Shown here piece by piece: positions 54,037 through 63,400 of a stretch of DNA of 64,000 nucleotides. Made by a program: the position numbers and the translations under genes. Source of the DNA: Lentzea sp. NBRC 102530 (lineage in GTDB: Bacteria > Actinomycetota > Actinomycetes > Mycobacteriales > Pseudonocardiaceae); NCBI RefSeq assembly GCF_030269365.1, contig NZ_BSTF01000001.1, positions 496,001 through 560,000 on the forward strand. The letters are read 5' to 3'. Position 1 is the stretch's first letter; every line of letters begins with the position of its first letter. The notes beneath the pieces were generated by a model. The model did not search any database. It was not told the DNA's origin and saw only the letters and a list, made by a program, of their open reading frames with translations.

Positions 54037-55419
54037 ATGGACATGCAGGGAACTGGCGACGCGAGAAATGAGCCGCGCCGCGCACTCGACGCCGTCAGGC
54101 TCGCCCGGGCCGATTTGACGGAACAGGGCCGCTGGCGCGAGGCCGACGAGGTCGTGCTCCGCGGCATCGACCACCTGCTCGGCCTGCCGGAGGAGGAGGC
54201 ACCCGACCCGTCCGGTCTCGTCCACATCGCGGGTGGCCCGCGACCGGAGGACACCGACCGGCGCGCCGACCAGCCCCTCAGCCCGTCGCTCGGCGCGGCG
54301 GTGCAGGCCATGGTGTTCGTCAACCGGGGTCACGGCAGGGAAGCCGCCGCCGAACGGGCCCGGCGCGCACTCGCCGAGCCGGGCGCGGGCGAACTGGGGC
54401 CGTTCTGGATCTCGAACCTCGCACTCGTGTACTGCGGCGAGGCCGGGCAGGCCCTCGAGAGCTGCGAGCGGACGCTGGCGGTCGAGGGGCCGTCGAACCC
54501 CCGCCTGCGGCACGCAGCGGAACTGCTCGCCGCCCGCGCCGAGGCCGCGGGCGGGCCGGAGTCCGCGCACCGCCGCTTCCAGGGCCTGCTCGACGAGGAG
54601 GGGCACCCCTGGCGCACCGGCCTCGTCGTCGCCTGGACGGCCGCGGCCCTGGTCGACCGGGGTGAGGCCGACCGTGCGGGCGATCTGCTCGAAGGCCGTG
54701 ACCTGGGCGCCACCTTCGCGGGCCAGCGCGACCGGGCCGAGCTGCTGCACGCCCGCGCCGGTCAGCACCTGGCCGTGGGCCGCGCCGCGCAGGCCTACGA
54801 GGACTTCGTCGAGTGCGGGCGCGAGCTCGCCAGGGTCGAGGTCGTGAACCCGGCCGTGCTGCCGTGGCGCTCGCAGGCCGCGTTGAGCGCCGCTGCGATC
54901 GGCCGCCGCAACGTCGCCCTCGCCCTGGCCCAGAAGGAGCTCGTCGACGCGCGCAGGTGGGGCACGCCGGCCGCGGTCGGCATCGCCCTGCGCGCTGCCG
55001 CGCTGGTGTCCGGTGACGTCGTCCGCCAGCTCACCGAGGCCGCTGAGCTGCTCGAACGGGCCGGGGTGACGTTCGAGCTGGTGCGCACCCGGTGCGACCT
55101 CGGCGCGAAGCTGTGCCACGACGGGCAGCGCTCGCGGGGCCTCGAGGTGCTGGCCGCGGCACGCGACCACGCCCCGGCCGGTGTGTGGCGCAACCGCGCC
55201 GAGGAGGCCCTGCGGAGGTTCGCGGGTGAGGAGTCCGACCTGAGCGACCAGGAGCTGAGGGTCGCGCACCTGGCCAGGGCCGGGGTCGGCAACAGGGACA
55301 TCGCGCGCGGCCTGCACCTGGTCGTGCGGACCGTCGAGTTCCATCTGTCGAACATCTATCGCAAACTGGGCGTGTCGGGACGAACCGGACTGTCCCGGAC
55401 GGTGATCCCACCGCTGTGA
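54037..55419 (+). CDS. TPR-type LuxR-family regulator without ATPase (tandem copy 1)
   Basis: The 460-residue protein is helical throughout with TPR-like repeats (about 20-390) and ends in a LuxR helix-turn-helix (about 397-455: L-S-D-Q-E-L-R-V-A-H-L-A-R-A-G, R-D-I-A-R-G-L-H-L, T-V-E-F-H-L-S-N-I-Y-R-K-L). It matches the C-terminal half of the large LuxR ATPase regulators but has no P-loop, so it is either a natural short form or a derivative that lost the ATPase. It overlaps the next gene as GTGA, and that gene is its paralogue. A strong promoter lies at 53927-53955. Confidence 0.85.
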   Translation: MDMQGTGDARNEPRRALDAVRLARADLTEQGRWREADEVVLRGIDHLLGLPEEEAPDPSGLVHIAGGPRPEDTDRRADQPLSPSLGAAVQAMVFVNRGHGREAAAERARRALAEPGAGELGPFWISNLALVYCGEAGQALESCERTLAVEGPSNPRLRHAAELLAARAEAAGGPESAHRRFQGLLDEEGHPWRTGLVVAWTAAALVDRGEADRAGDLLEGRDLGATFAGQRDRAELLHARAGQHLAVGRAAQAYEDFVECGRELARVEVVNPAVLPWRSQAALSAAAIGRRNVALALAQKELVDARRWGTPAAVGIALRAAALVSGDVVRQLTEAAELLERAGVTFELVRTRCDLGAKLCHDGQRSRGLEVLAAARDHAPAGVWRNRAEEALRRFAGEESDLSDQELRVAHLARAGVGNRDIARGLHLVVRTVEFHLSNIYRKLGVSGRTGLSRTVIPPL

Positions 55420-56600
55420 GCAAGGAGGAGGACGTGCCGCTCGCGGTGCTGGGGCACGAGTCGTGTGCCGCGACGAGAGCGCTGGCGGCGGTGGACGAGG
55501 GCGGGCACGACCGGGTCGCGGCGGTGGAACTGGCCGAGGAGGCGCTCGCGTCGCCGTCCTGCACGGAGAACGTCCGGTGCCTCTGGCGTGCGATGTCGAT
55601 CCTCATCAGCGCCGGTGAGGTCGCCTCCGCCGACGCGCACCTGCTCCGGCTGAGCGACTCGCGCGTGCCCGCGGTCGTCGCACTGCTGCCGGTGCTGCGG
55701 GCCCAGATCACGCGCTGGATCGGTGACCTGCTGGGGGCGCGCGAGCAGCTGACGCCGCTGGTCGGCAGGGGCCGGGGGATGGCCGCGTTGTCGCTGGTCG
55801 AGGTCCATCTGCTGCTCGGCGACGCGGCGAAGGCCGAGCAACTCGTGGAGGAGTACGACTTCGCCGCGATCATCGCCGAGGTCCCGGCCGCGCGGGGCGT
55901 GCTGCGCTCGGTGCACGGCCTGGTGAACCTGTACCAGGACCGCTACTCGGAGGGCCTGGAGCACTGCCTCGCCGCTCTGCGGTACCCGGCGGGCGAGCTG
56001 GCGTCGTCGTTCCTCGTGGTGCAACGCCAGGGCGTGGCCGCCCTGGCCGCGATGGCCGCGGGACAGCCCGACCTCGCCGCGAGCCTCGCCCGTCAGCAGG
56101 CGGCCTCGGCCCAGGCGTGGGGAGGTCCGATCAACCTGGGGTGGTCGCTCTACGTGCTCGCGCTCGTGCAGGACGACGGCAAGCAGGTCGAACGGCTGCG
56201 CGACGCCGTCGACCTCTTCGAGTTCGCCGGCTGCCGGATGCACCTGTGCGAGGCGAGTCGCGAGCTCGCCGTCCGGCTCGCGCTCGGCGGTGATCCCTCC
56301 GGGGCGCGGCACCACTTCGAGCGCGCCTCCCGGCTCGCGGCCGAGCTGAACAGCGACATGCTCGCGCGGCGCATCGCCGTGTCCGAAGAAGGCCTGGGCA
56401 CCGTCGTGGCGCGGACGCCGCTGACGGAGCAGGAGCGCCGGATCGCGTGGCTCGCCCGTGACGGCCTGAGCAACAAGGAGATCGCCGCACGCATCGGCCT
56501 GACCGTGCGGACCGTCGAGTTCCACCTGTCCTCGGTCTACCGGAAGAGGAACCTGAGCGGCCGCCGCGAGCTGCTCGCGCGCAACGTCGACCTGAGCTGA
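55416..56600 (+). CDS. TPR-type LuxR-family regulator without ATPase (tandem copy 2)
   Basis: The GTG at 55416 overlaps the upstream stop and gives 394 residues. The helical repeat region (about 15-320) is followed by a LuxR domain (about 333-390) with L-T-E-Q-E-R-R-I-A-W-L-A-R-D-G-L-S-N-K-E-I-A and T-V-E-F-H-L-S-S-V-Y-R-K-R. No P-loop is present. It is co-translated with its paralogue. The DNA-recognition helices differ only modestly (V-R-T-V-E-F-H-L-S is shared), so the two may bind related sites. The ligand or partner sensed by the repeats is unknown. Confidence 0.85.
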   Translation: MSKEEDVPLAVLGHESCAATRALAAVDEGGHDRVAAVELAEEALASPSCTENVRCLWRAMSILISAGEVASADAHLLRLSDSRVPAVVALLPVLRAQITRWIGDLLGAREQLTPLVGRGRGMAALSLVEVHLLLGDAAKAEQLVEEYDFAAIIAEVPAARGVLRSVHGLVNLYQDRYSEGLEHCLAALRYPAGELASSFLVVQRQGVAALAAMAAGQPDLAASLARQQAASAQAWGGPINLGWSLYVLALVQDDGKQVERLRDAVDLFEFAGCRMHLCEASRELAVRLALGGDPSGARHHFERASRLAAELNSDMLARRIAVSEEGLGTVVARTPLTEQERRIAWLARDGLSNKEIAARIGLTVRTVEFHLSSVYRKRNLSGRRELLARNVDLS

Positions 56601-56672
56601 AAGGGCAGGGTCCCCCCGCGATCGGCCCGGACGTTGCTCCGGACGGGACCGCACCGTGCCACGATCGGAGGC

Positions 56673-56957
56673 ATGGATTCGGACGAGGTGCGGTTCCGTC
56701 GTTCGTCGCCGATCGTCCCCGAGTTCGAGCTCGCGGCACAGCTGGATCGGCACGTCGACCGCCTGACCACCATGAGCACGGCCCAGCGCGACAGCCGGTG
56801 CGGCGAGCAGTACGTCGACCTCCTCGTCGGCCTGGCCCAGGCCGCGCAGGCGTTGCGCTCGTCCGTGCGCGGTGACGTCGTGGAAGGCGAACGCGTGCTC
56901 CGCTCCTCGCTCGGGAACGTGACCGGTGCCGATTTCGACGCTCTGGTCTTCCCCTGA
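56673..56957 (+). CDS. Small unknown protein, 94 residues
   Basis: The ATG at 56673 is preceded almost immediately by GGAGG, which is too close for a normal ribosome site; an in-frame upstream start at 56634 is possible. The protein is mostly helical, with P-E-F-E-L-A-A-Q-L-D-R-H-V-D-R-L and a central M-S-T-A-Q-R-D-S-R-C-G-E-Q-Y-V-D-L-L-V-G-L-A-Q. I recognise no family. Codon usage (strong third-position GC) supports a real gene. It lies between regulators and may be a small regulatory partner; there is no direct evidence for that. Confidence 0.5.
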   Translation: MDSDEVRFRRSSPIVPEFELAAQLDRHVDRLTTMSTAQRDSRCGEQYVDLLVGLAQAAQALRSSVRGDVVEGERVLRSSLGNVTGADFDALVFP

Positions 56958-57032
56958 AATTCGGGCACATTTGTTGGACGAAAACACCCGGTGCGGAGTG
57001 AGTGCTGGAATGGTGCCGAATCGGCGCCCACG

Positions 57033-57551
57033 ATGGCCGGCATGTCCTCTCGCGGAGCGCCCGCCGGGAACGCCGCTCGCCTCCTCGACGTGACATTCCC
57101 CTATTTCATGATCGAGGGCGTCGAAAACCCGTGGCCGCCCCGGCCGTGGCCCGGCGAGATCGTGAGCGCGTCGGCCGGGGCGCTGCGGTTCCAGCTGCCG
57201 GACGGGGCGCGGACGGCGACCCTCACGGTCGAGACCTTCGCCCGGCCGCCCGGCTGCGTGGCCGAGGACTTCGACGACGTGGTCGAGGTCGGGTACCGGT
57301 CGCGGACGGGGGAGCACCGCCTGCTCGACTGGGCGCACCGCCCGGTGTGCGACCTCGGCCCCCTGCTGGCGGGACCCGGCGGGTACCGGGTCCGCTACCA
57401 CGTGCGGGAGGTCCGTTTCCCGCGCGGCGCCGAGCTGCGGCCGCCCGGTGTCGACGTGCTGCTGCGGATCTGGCCCGCCGCACCCGGCGAGCCGGTCGCG
57501 GTGAAGATCACCAGCGACTGGGCCCGGTGCTGGCGCCCGGCGCGGTCGTAG
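57033..57551 (+). CDS. Unknown beta-rich protein, about 172 residues
   Basis: Candidate starts are the ATGs at 57033 and 57042; neither has a clear ribosome site, and the frame opens at 56991. The sequence is rich in short strands: L-L-D-V-T-F-P-Y-F-M-I-E-G, T-A-T-L-T-V-E-T-F, V-V-E-V-G-Y-R-S-R-T-G and Y-R-V-R-Y-H-V-R-E-V-R-F-P. It looks like a compact beta-sandwich. The C-terminus contains D-V-L-L-R-I-W-P. I recognise no family. The stop codon is within the shared TAGAGG motif that precedes the LuxR gene at 57624, so that regulatory site overlaps this gene's end. Confidence 0.55.
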   Translation: MAGMSSRGAPAGNAARLLDVTFPYFMIEGVENPWPPRPWPGEIVSASAGALRFQLPDGARTATLTVETFARPPGCVAEDFDDVVEVGYRSRTGEHRLLDWAHRPVCDLGPLLAGPGGYRVRYHVREVRFPRGAELRPPGVDVLLRIWPAAPGEPVAVKITSDWARCWRPARS

Positions 57552-57566
57552 AGGTTTTCTGGAGTC
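57548..57566 (+). promoter_or_regulatory. Shared 19-nt promoter-region motif, copy 3
   Basis: GTAGAGGTTTTCTGGAGTC lies 57 nt before the ATG at 57624 and differs from the copy at 6085-6103 only at one central base. The first bases form the stop codon of the preceding gene. One near-exact repeat more than 50 kb away, in the same position relative to a start, supports a functional site. Confidence 0.55.
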
Positions 57567-57623
57567 GCTGTCGCTGAGCTGATCTCGTTCACCGGTGTCT
57601 TTCCGGTTCGGGAGGAAGAACTC

Positions 57624-60164
57624 ATGGCACGGCAGCGAGGCACTTTCGTCGGTCGGCGGTCCGCCCTCGGGGTGCTCGCCCAGGACCGGCAGGCCGGGCT
57701 GACGGTGATCCGCGGCAGTGAGGGGATCGGCAAGTCGGCCCTTGCGCAGGAGTTCCGGCGCGAACTGCGCGAGCGCGGTGCCGTCGTGCTGGAGATCGGG
57801 TGTGGGGGAGAGCTCCCCGACTGGGACCAGTTCGGCGTCACCCTGTTGCTCGCGGCGCTGCGGGAGCAGTTCGAGCTCCTGCAGGCCGACACCCGGCTCC
57901 CGGAGGCGATCGACCGGGTGAGCCGGTTGTGCTCACCGGAGACCTACCGCTCCCCGTGGCTGCGCTTCTGCCTCCTCAACGCCTTGAGCACGCTGTTCGG
58001 CCGGGTGAGCGTCACCGGCCGGATCGCCGTCCTGGTCGAGGACGCGCACCGGCTGGGCGACCCGGTCCTCGCGATCGCCGTGATGCGCAGGGCCGGGCAC
58101 CTCGTGGTCGCGACCTGCGCCCTGGACTCCGCGAGCGGTCAGGACAAGCTGTGCGCGGTGGCCGACCAGGTGGTGGACCTGGGGCCGTTGACCGAGGACG
58201 AGACGGCCGTGCTGCTACAGCGGACCCTGCACGCCGAACCCGACCCGATGCTCGAAGGGGTGCTGCGGCGGGCGCTGGGACCGTTGTGGGGGAATCCGGC
58301 CGCCGTGCTCGGCGCGATCTCCCGGCTGCGCGCGGAAGAACGCCTCGTCGTCGTGCACGGCGCCATGTGCCTGCGTGCGCCTCTTTCTCCCGTTGCCCTG
58401 CCCGACCGGCACCACCTGGTGCGCGCGCTCGCCCGGTTCGGCGAGGCGGGCCGGGACCTGGTCCTGCTCGCCGCCGAACCCGCCGGTTTCGCCGTCGACC
58501 AGCTGCCCGTGCTCGCGGCGGCGACGGGACGTCCGGTGCCTGAGTACGGCGGCACGACCGACGAGCTCGTCACGCTGGGGATCCTCGACTGCGACGCGTC
58601 GGCGCGGCTGAGGTGCCGCGTCCCGGCCGTGGCGGCCGCCCTGCGGACGGACGCCACGGCGGAGCACCTGGCGCTGCTGCACGCGGACATGGCCGTGCGG
58701 CTGCGGGAACGGCTCGGTGACGAGGGGTCCGCGGTCCTGGTCGAACACGTCGTGGCCGCGCGCACGGCGCTGCCCCCGGACCCGGACCTCGCGCGCCGGC
58801 TCGCCGCCGCGCCGCCGGTGGCGGGAGGCCGCACCGAGCACCTGCGCGCGATGTGGTGGCACGCGGCGGAGCGCGCGGCACCGCGGGCGGAGCTGATCCA
58901 GCACCTCGTCCGCACGACTGAGTACGACCGGCTCGGCCGGTTCGTGGCGGAGGCCGCGCGGGCGGGGACGGACGCCGCCGGACGGGTCCAGCTCACGAGG
59001 GCCGCCGTGCTGGCCTCGGTGCACACGGGAGAGCCGGTCGACGAGTCGGTCGTGGCGGGGGAGGAGGCCTCCCGCGCCGTGCTGGCGCTCCTGGAGCGCT
59101 GGAACGCGGGCGTGCCCCTCAACCTCGACGCGCTGCACGCGTGCTTCCCGGAGGACTGGCTCGCCCCGGCGGTGACGAGGACGCCTCAGCCCGCCGGTGG
59201 CGCACGGATGCGGGCGGCCTGCGCCGTCCGCGACCTGGTGCCGCTGCTCTCCGCCGTGCTCGGCCCCGACTACGGAACCCCGACGCGGGGACCTCTCGCC
59301 GCGCACCACCGCGCCCGCAAGGCGTTCGCGGCCGGGGACTGGACCACCGCGCTCAGCGCGGCCCGCGAACTGGTGCTGCGCGGGGACGCCGACCGCACCG
59401 CCGACGAGCACGTGAGGGTGCTCGCGGCCGAGATCAGCGGGTGGCGCGGCGAGGACGACCGGGCGGAGGCCTGGCTGCTGAACTCGCCCGGCGTCACGAG
59501 CCTGCCGCTGTGGCGCGGCTGGGCCGAGGCCGGGCTGCGGGCCCACACCGACGTGGCGGGCGCGTTCGAGATCGGCTGGCAGGCCTACCACCGCCACGGC
59601 CGCACCGGTGACGTGCCGGGCAAGGGCGAGATGCTGGCCAGACTCGTGTCGCTGGCCCTGCGCGGTGACGAGCCGCACCGCGTCCGGGACGTCGCCGCCC
59701 TGGCCCGCCGCTGGCGCGAGGAGTCCGGCTCGGCCTCGGCCGAGGAGACCCACGTGCTCGTCAGCGGGCTCGCGGAGGGCGACGACGTCCGGATCGGTCA
59801 GGCCGTGCAGACCCTGCGCGTGCGCGGCGAGCAGTACAAGATCGCGCTCCTCGGGCAGCCGGACGCCGTGGAGGTCGCCCACCGGATCGGCGCGCCCCGC
59901 CTGCTCGCGCACGCGCGCGCCCTCGTCGCCGACGCACCCGTTCCGGCGTCGGCCTCGGCGGACGCGGACCTCTCGGAGACGCACCTCGCGATCCTCGACC
60001 ACATCCGCGCGGGCCGGACCAACCGCCAGATCGCCCAGGCGCTGCGGATGAGCGAGAAGACGGTGGAGAAGAACCTCACCCGCCTGTTCGCCAAGGCGGG
60101 CTGCCGGACCCGCTACGGGCTCGCCGTGTCCGCGCTCGGGCAGGCGGAGCCGGTCGGGGTCTGA
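57624..60164 (+). CDS. Large LuxR-family ATPase regulator (LAL/MalT type)
   Basis: The ATG at 57624 follows a GGGAGGAAG ribosome site and gives 846 residues. The P-loop is intact (G-S-E-G-I-G-K-S, K37). The Walker B strand is unusual (I-A-V-L-V-E-D-A-H, Glu before Asp). Helical repeats fill about 350-770, and a LuxR helix-turn-helix ends the protein (about 783-838, H-I-R-A-G-R-T-N-R-Q-I-A-Q-A-L, T-V-E-K-N-L-T-R-L-F-A-K-A-G). It resembles the regulator at 3274-5973 in layout and DNA-binding helix. Both lie next to a copy of the TAGAGG motif, making the motif a candidate operator for this pair (inference). It converges with the third giant gene. Confidence 0.88.
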   Translation: MARQRGTFVGRRSALGVLAQDRQAGLTVIRGSEGIGKSALAQEFRRELRERGAVVLEIGCGGELPDWDQFGVTLLLAALREQFELLQADTRLPEAIDRVSRLCSPETYRSPWLRFCLLNALSTLFGRVSVTGRIAVLVEDAHRLGDPVLAIAVMRRAGHLVVATCALDSASGQDKLCAVADQVVDLGPLTEDETAVLLQRTLHAEPDPMLEGVLRRALGPLWGNPAAVLGAISRLRAEERLVVVHGAMCLRAPLSPVALPDRHHLVRALARFGEAGRDLVLLAAEPAGFAVDQLPVLAAATGRPVPEYGGTTDELVTLGILDCDASARLRCRVPAVAAALRTDATAEHLALLHADMAVRLRERLGDEGSAVLVEHVVAARTALPPDPDLARRLAAAPPVAGGRTEHLRAMWWHAAERAAPRAELIQHLVRTTEYDRLGRFVAEAARAGTDAAGRVQLTRAAVLASVHTGEPVDESVVAGEEASRAVLALLERWNAGVPLNLDALHACFPEDWLAPAVTRTPQPAGGARMRAACAVRDLVPLLSAVLGPDYGTPTRGPLAAHHRARKAFAAGDWTTALSAARELVLRGDADRTADEHVRVLAAEISGWRGEDDRAEAWLLNSPGVTSLPLWRGWAEAGLRAHTDVAGAFEIGWQAYHRHGRTGDVPGKGEMLARLVSLALRGDEPHRVRDVAALARRWREESGSASAEETHVLVSGLAEGDDVRIGQAVQTLRVRGEQYKIALLGQPDAVEVAHRIGAPRLLAHARALVADAPVPASASADADLSETHLAILDHIRAGRTNRQIAQALRMSEKTVEKNLTRLFAKAGCRTRYGLAVSALGQAEPVGV

Positions 60165-60210
60165 CGCGTGCGGAACGCGCCGGGCCGTTACAGGTCCGGC
60201 GCGGTTTGCC

Positions 60211-60370
60211 GTCGCGGCGTCCGGACCGCGGTTGTGCGTTGCGACGCCAGCTCTGCTGTCGCGGCGCCAGGGCCGCGGTTGTGCGTGGCGACGCCAGGTC
60301 TGCTGTCGCGGCGTCCGGGCCGCGGTTGTGCGTGGCGACGCCAGGTCTGCTGTCGCGGCGCCAGGGCCGC
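60211..60370 (+). repeat. 47-bp tandem repeats in a convergent intergenic region
   Basis: Three full units begin at 60211, 60258 and 60305 and a partial unit begins at 60352, each opening GTCGCGGCG. The last two full units are nearly identical. Each carries the short inverted repeat TGGCGACGCCA or a one-base variant. They fill most of the 273-bp gap between the LuxR gene and the third giant gene, where a terminator is expected. I see no gene in this gap. Confidence 0.85.
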
Positions 60371-60437
60371 CGCCGTGACAGTCGGACTGCCGTCGTGGCG
60401 GCCGGTCCGCTGTGCGATGCCCGGCCCACCACCACCC

Positions 60438-63400
60438 TCAGAACAGCGTCAGCTGGCTGGACGCAGGGTCGGTGGGCGCGTCCAGGTTGAACCCGGCGAC
60501 GTGCCGTTCGAGCGCCTCCTTGGCCGCCCACCACTCCGCACGCGCCGTGTCCGCGGCCCGCGCGGCCCGTGCGGCCAGTTCCGCCGCCACCTCGGCGACG
60601 GGCGGAGTCGGTTCGTCCCACCGCAGCACCAGGTCGTTCAGCCGGGCGAAGTCGGCGGCCGACCGCTGTTGCAGGCGGGTGAGCTCCTGGAGTTCGGCGC
60701 GGACGTCGACCTCCTGCCGGGCGACCTCCGCGCTGATCTCCTGAGACCGCACCTCGTCCGGGGAGCCCGGCTCGGCCGCGTTGCGCAGCGCCAGCGCGAG
60801 GTCGGACCAGCCCTCCAGGATTCGCACCTGGTGGTCGAGGTCCGCTCGCTGCTCGCGGTACGAGGCCCTCTCCTGCTGGACCGCCTCCACCGCCGCGCGC
60901 AGGTCGCCTTCCAGCGCGGCGATGTCCTCGGCGGCCGTGCCGGCACCGGCCCAGCGCTTCGCGTTCGTCTCGCCGTACAGCCAGAGGTCGTCGGCGGCGA
61001 ACTGGGCTCGCCGCGCGAGTTCCTCCTGCTCGAGCCAGGCCGCGTCCTCGCGCCGCACCGCGTCCTGCTGGTGCCGCAGCTCCTCGGGCAGGTCGCGGCC
61101 GAACAGCTTCGCGACGTCCGCGACCGTCATCCGCACCACGACCGATCCCGGTGCGCGGACCTCGGTCGCTCCCGTCCGGCCCCCGCCCGTGTCGGCCACC
61201 ACGCGGTACTCGGCGTCGAGGCGCACCAGCCCGGTGAGCCCGGTGTGCTGCACGGTGACCGGCCGGTGCACGGCCAGGTTGTCGTGCGCGTGCAGCACTC
61301 GGGCGGTCTTCTGGACGTCGAGTCCCGGTGGGGCGAACCAGTGCCCGGACGCGGTGCCCACCGTGCCTTCGCCGGCGGTGACGGACGCCAGTTCGGTGCC
61401 GCCCTCACCCGCGTCGGTGGTGAACGCGGCGAGCTGCTTGCCGGCCTGCAGCAGCTTGACCGACTCGGACAGGCCCAGCAGCCGGGGGTTGGCCAGCCGG
61501 CCGTGCACGGTCACGGTCGCTTCGCCGCGGTGGAACACCGACCTGTCGCGCAGCGCGGGGAGCGGCAGGCCCGTGTCGGCCATCGTGGTCAGGCCCGCGC
61601 GCAGGCCGGAGTTCGTGAGCGCGGTGGAGAGGGTGTGTGCGGGCCCGGTTCCCGCGTCGGTCAGCCGGACGGGAGCATCCGCGAGCGCGAGGGCCCGCGT
61701 CGCCGCGTCCCGGAGCTGGGCGGCACCGCGGGTGGCGGTCACCGCGGTCGTCGCCGGGAGCTTCGCGCCCCTGCCGCGCCAGGTGGTGAGGCTTTCCGCG
61801 GTGCGGTCCGCCGCGGGCACCTCGGAGGTCTCGGGTGCGGTGGGCGGGATGGACCGCTGCAGGACCCGCCGGTCGTCGGCGGGGGTCAGCACCGTCACCT
61901 CGGCATCGGTCGTGACCGAGGACAGCACCTCGGTGCCTTTCGACACCTCGAGCACGAACCGGATCCGTGCGCGGTCGCGGGCTTGCGCTCCGTCACTCAG
62001 CGCGGTGCGCGTCGCGGCCGCGCCGCTCGCGGTCGTCCGGCTCCGGAAGTGGTCGTGCGTGGCGCCCACACCACCGGACACGCCCTCCGAGCCTCGCGTC
62101 CCGGACTCCGCGGAGGAGAACATCCCCCGTCCCGCGATGCGCAACTGTCCGCCCAGCGAGGTGAACCTCTCGATGATCCGCCTGGCACCCCTGCTCGTGG
62201 TGACGGAGGTCGAGAGCACACCGTCGTCGTAACGGACGTCCAGGAACTCGGTGCCGAGCACGATTCCCTTCAACCGCACCTCGTACCCTGCGGAGGTCAG
62301 CAGGCCGGTCGTGTGCGCGGTCAGCGGCACGCCACCGTCCAGCACGTCGTCGAGCAGGCTGCCGACGGTGCCCGCGCCGGTGAGGACCCGCAGCTGTTCG
62401 AGGCTGCCCATCGAGTCGTCGAAGACCGAGCGGGGCAGGAGCTTGCCGCCGAGGTCGCCCAGCGCGTCGCGGGTCGCCTGGACGAGAGGGCTCAGGTCGG
62501 GGCTCTCCGCCAGCGTCGCCATGCCGAACACGCCGGACTCCGCGTCGAGCCCGGCGAGCGGACCGGGGAGCGGGGCACGCGGTGTGCTGCCGGGGAGCAG
62601 CCCCTGGTCACGTGCCTGCGCCTCGGTCAGCCAGGCGAAGACCGAACCGGGCAGCGCGATGTCGGCCGCCGCACGGGAGACGGAGCCGTTGACGATGCTC
62701 TCCTCGCGTGATTCGGCGACCATGCGCACACCGGCGTCGTACCGCACGAGCACGGTGCGGTCGTGCGGCGAGAGCTCGTTCGCGCGGTCGATCCGCGCGG
62801 AGACCTCGCTGGTGACGACCTTCCTGCGGCCCCACGGGGTCCAGTTGGCGCGAGTGGCGGTCTGACCCCGGCCCACCGCGGTCTCGCCCACGCCGTTGGC
62901 GTAGCCGAGCAGCTGGGCGTTGCCGCCGAAGGCACGCCGCCGGATCTTGTCCGCGCCCGCCTTGAACACACCGGTCCACGCGGTCTCGGCCTCGCCCGCC
63001 TTCGCCGACGTCACCACCTGGGGGTTGTGCAGCGACAGGCGCATCCCGACCGCGCCGACCCGGTCCGCGACGCGTCGCTCGTACCGGAAACCGCCTTCCC
63101 GCAAGCCACTCGTGAGCATCTCACCGCTGCGCGCGCCGAGCCTCTCCGGCGAGAACATGCTGTCGAGGCGTTCGCGGGCGGCACTGCCCGGCAGCCCCAG
63201 CACGCCGTCGCCGCCCGCCGCCTCCGCCATCAGGCGCAGCGCCTCGTCCCGCAGGAACTCGCTGTGCGCCATGCCCTCCCAGCGCAGGATCGAGGGGTTG
63301 CCGTCGCTCGTGAGGGCGTCGATGGCCGGTGGTTCGGGCAGCGGGGTGACCGCCGGGGTACCCGGTGCGAACTCCGACGGGTCCTCGCGCAGCACCGACG

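Noticed and set aside
60211-60370. CRISPR array
   Set aside because: The units are directly abutting 47-bp tandem copies without unique spacers, and no cas genes are present.
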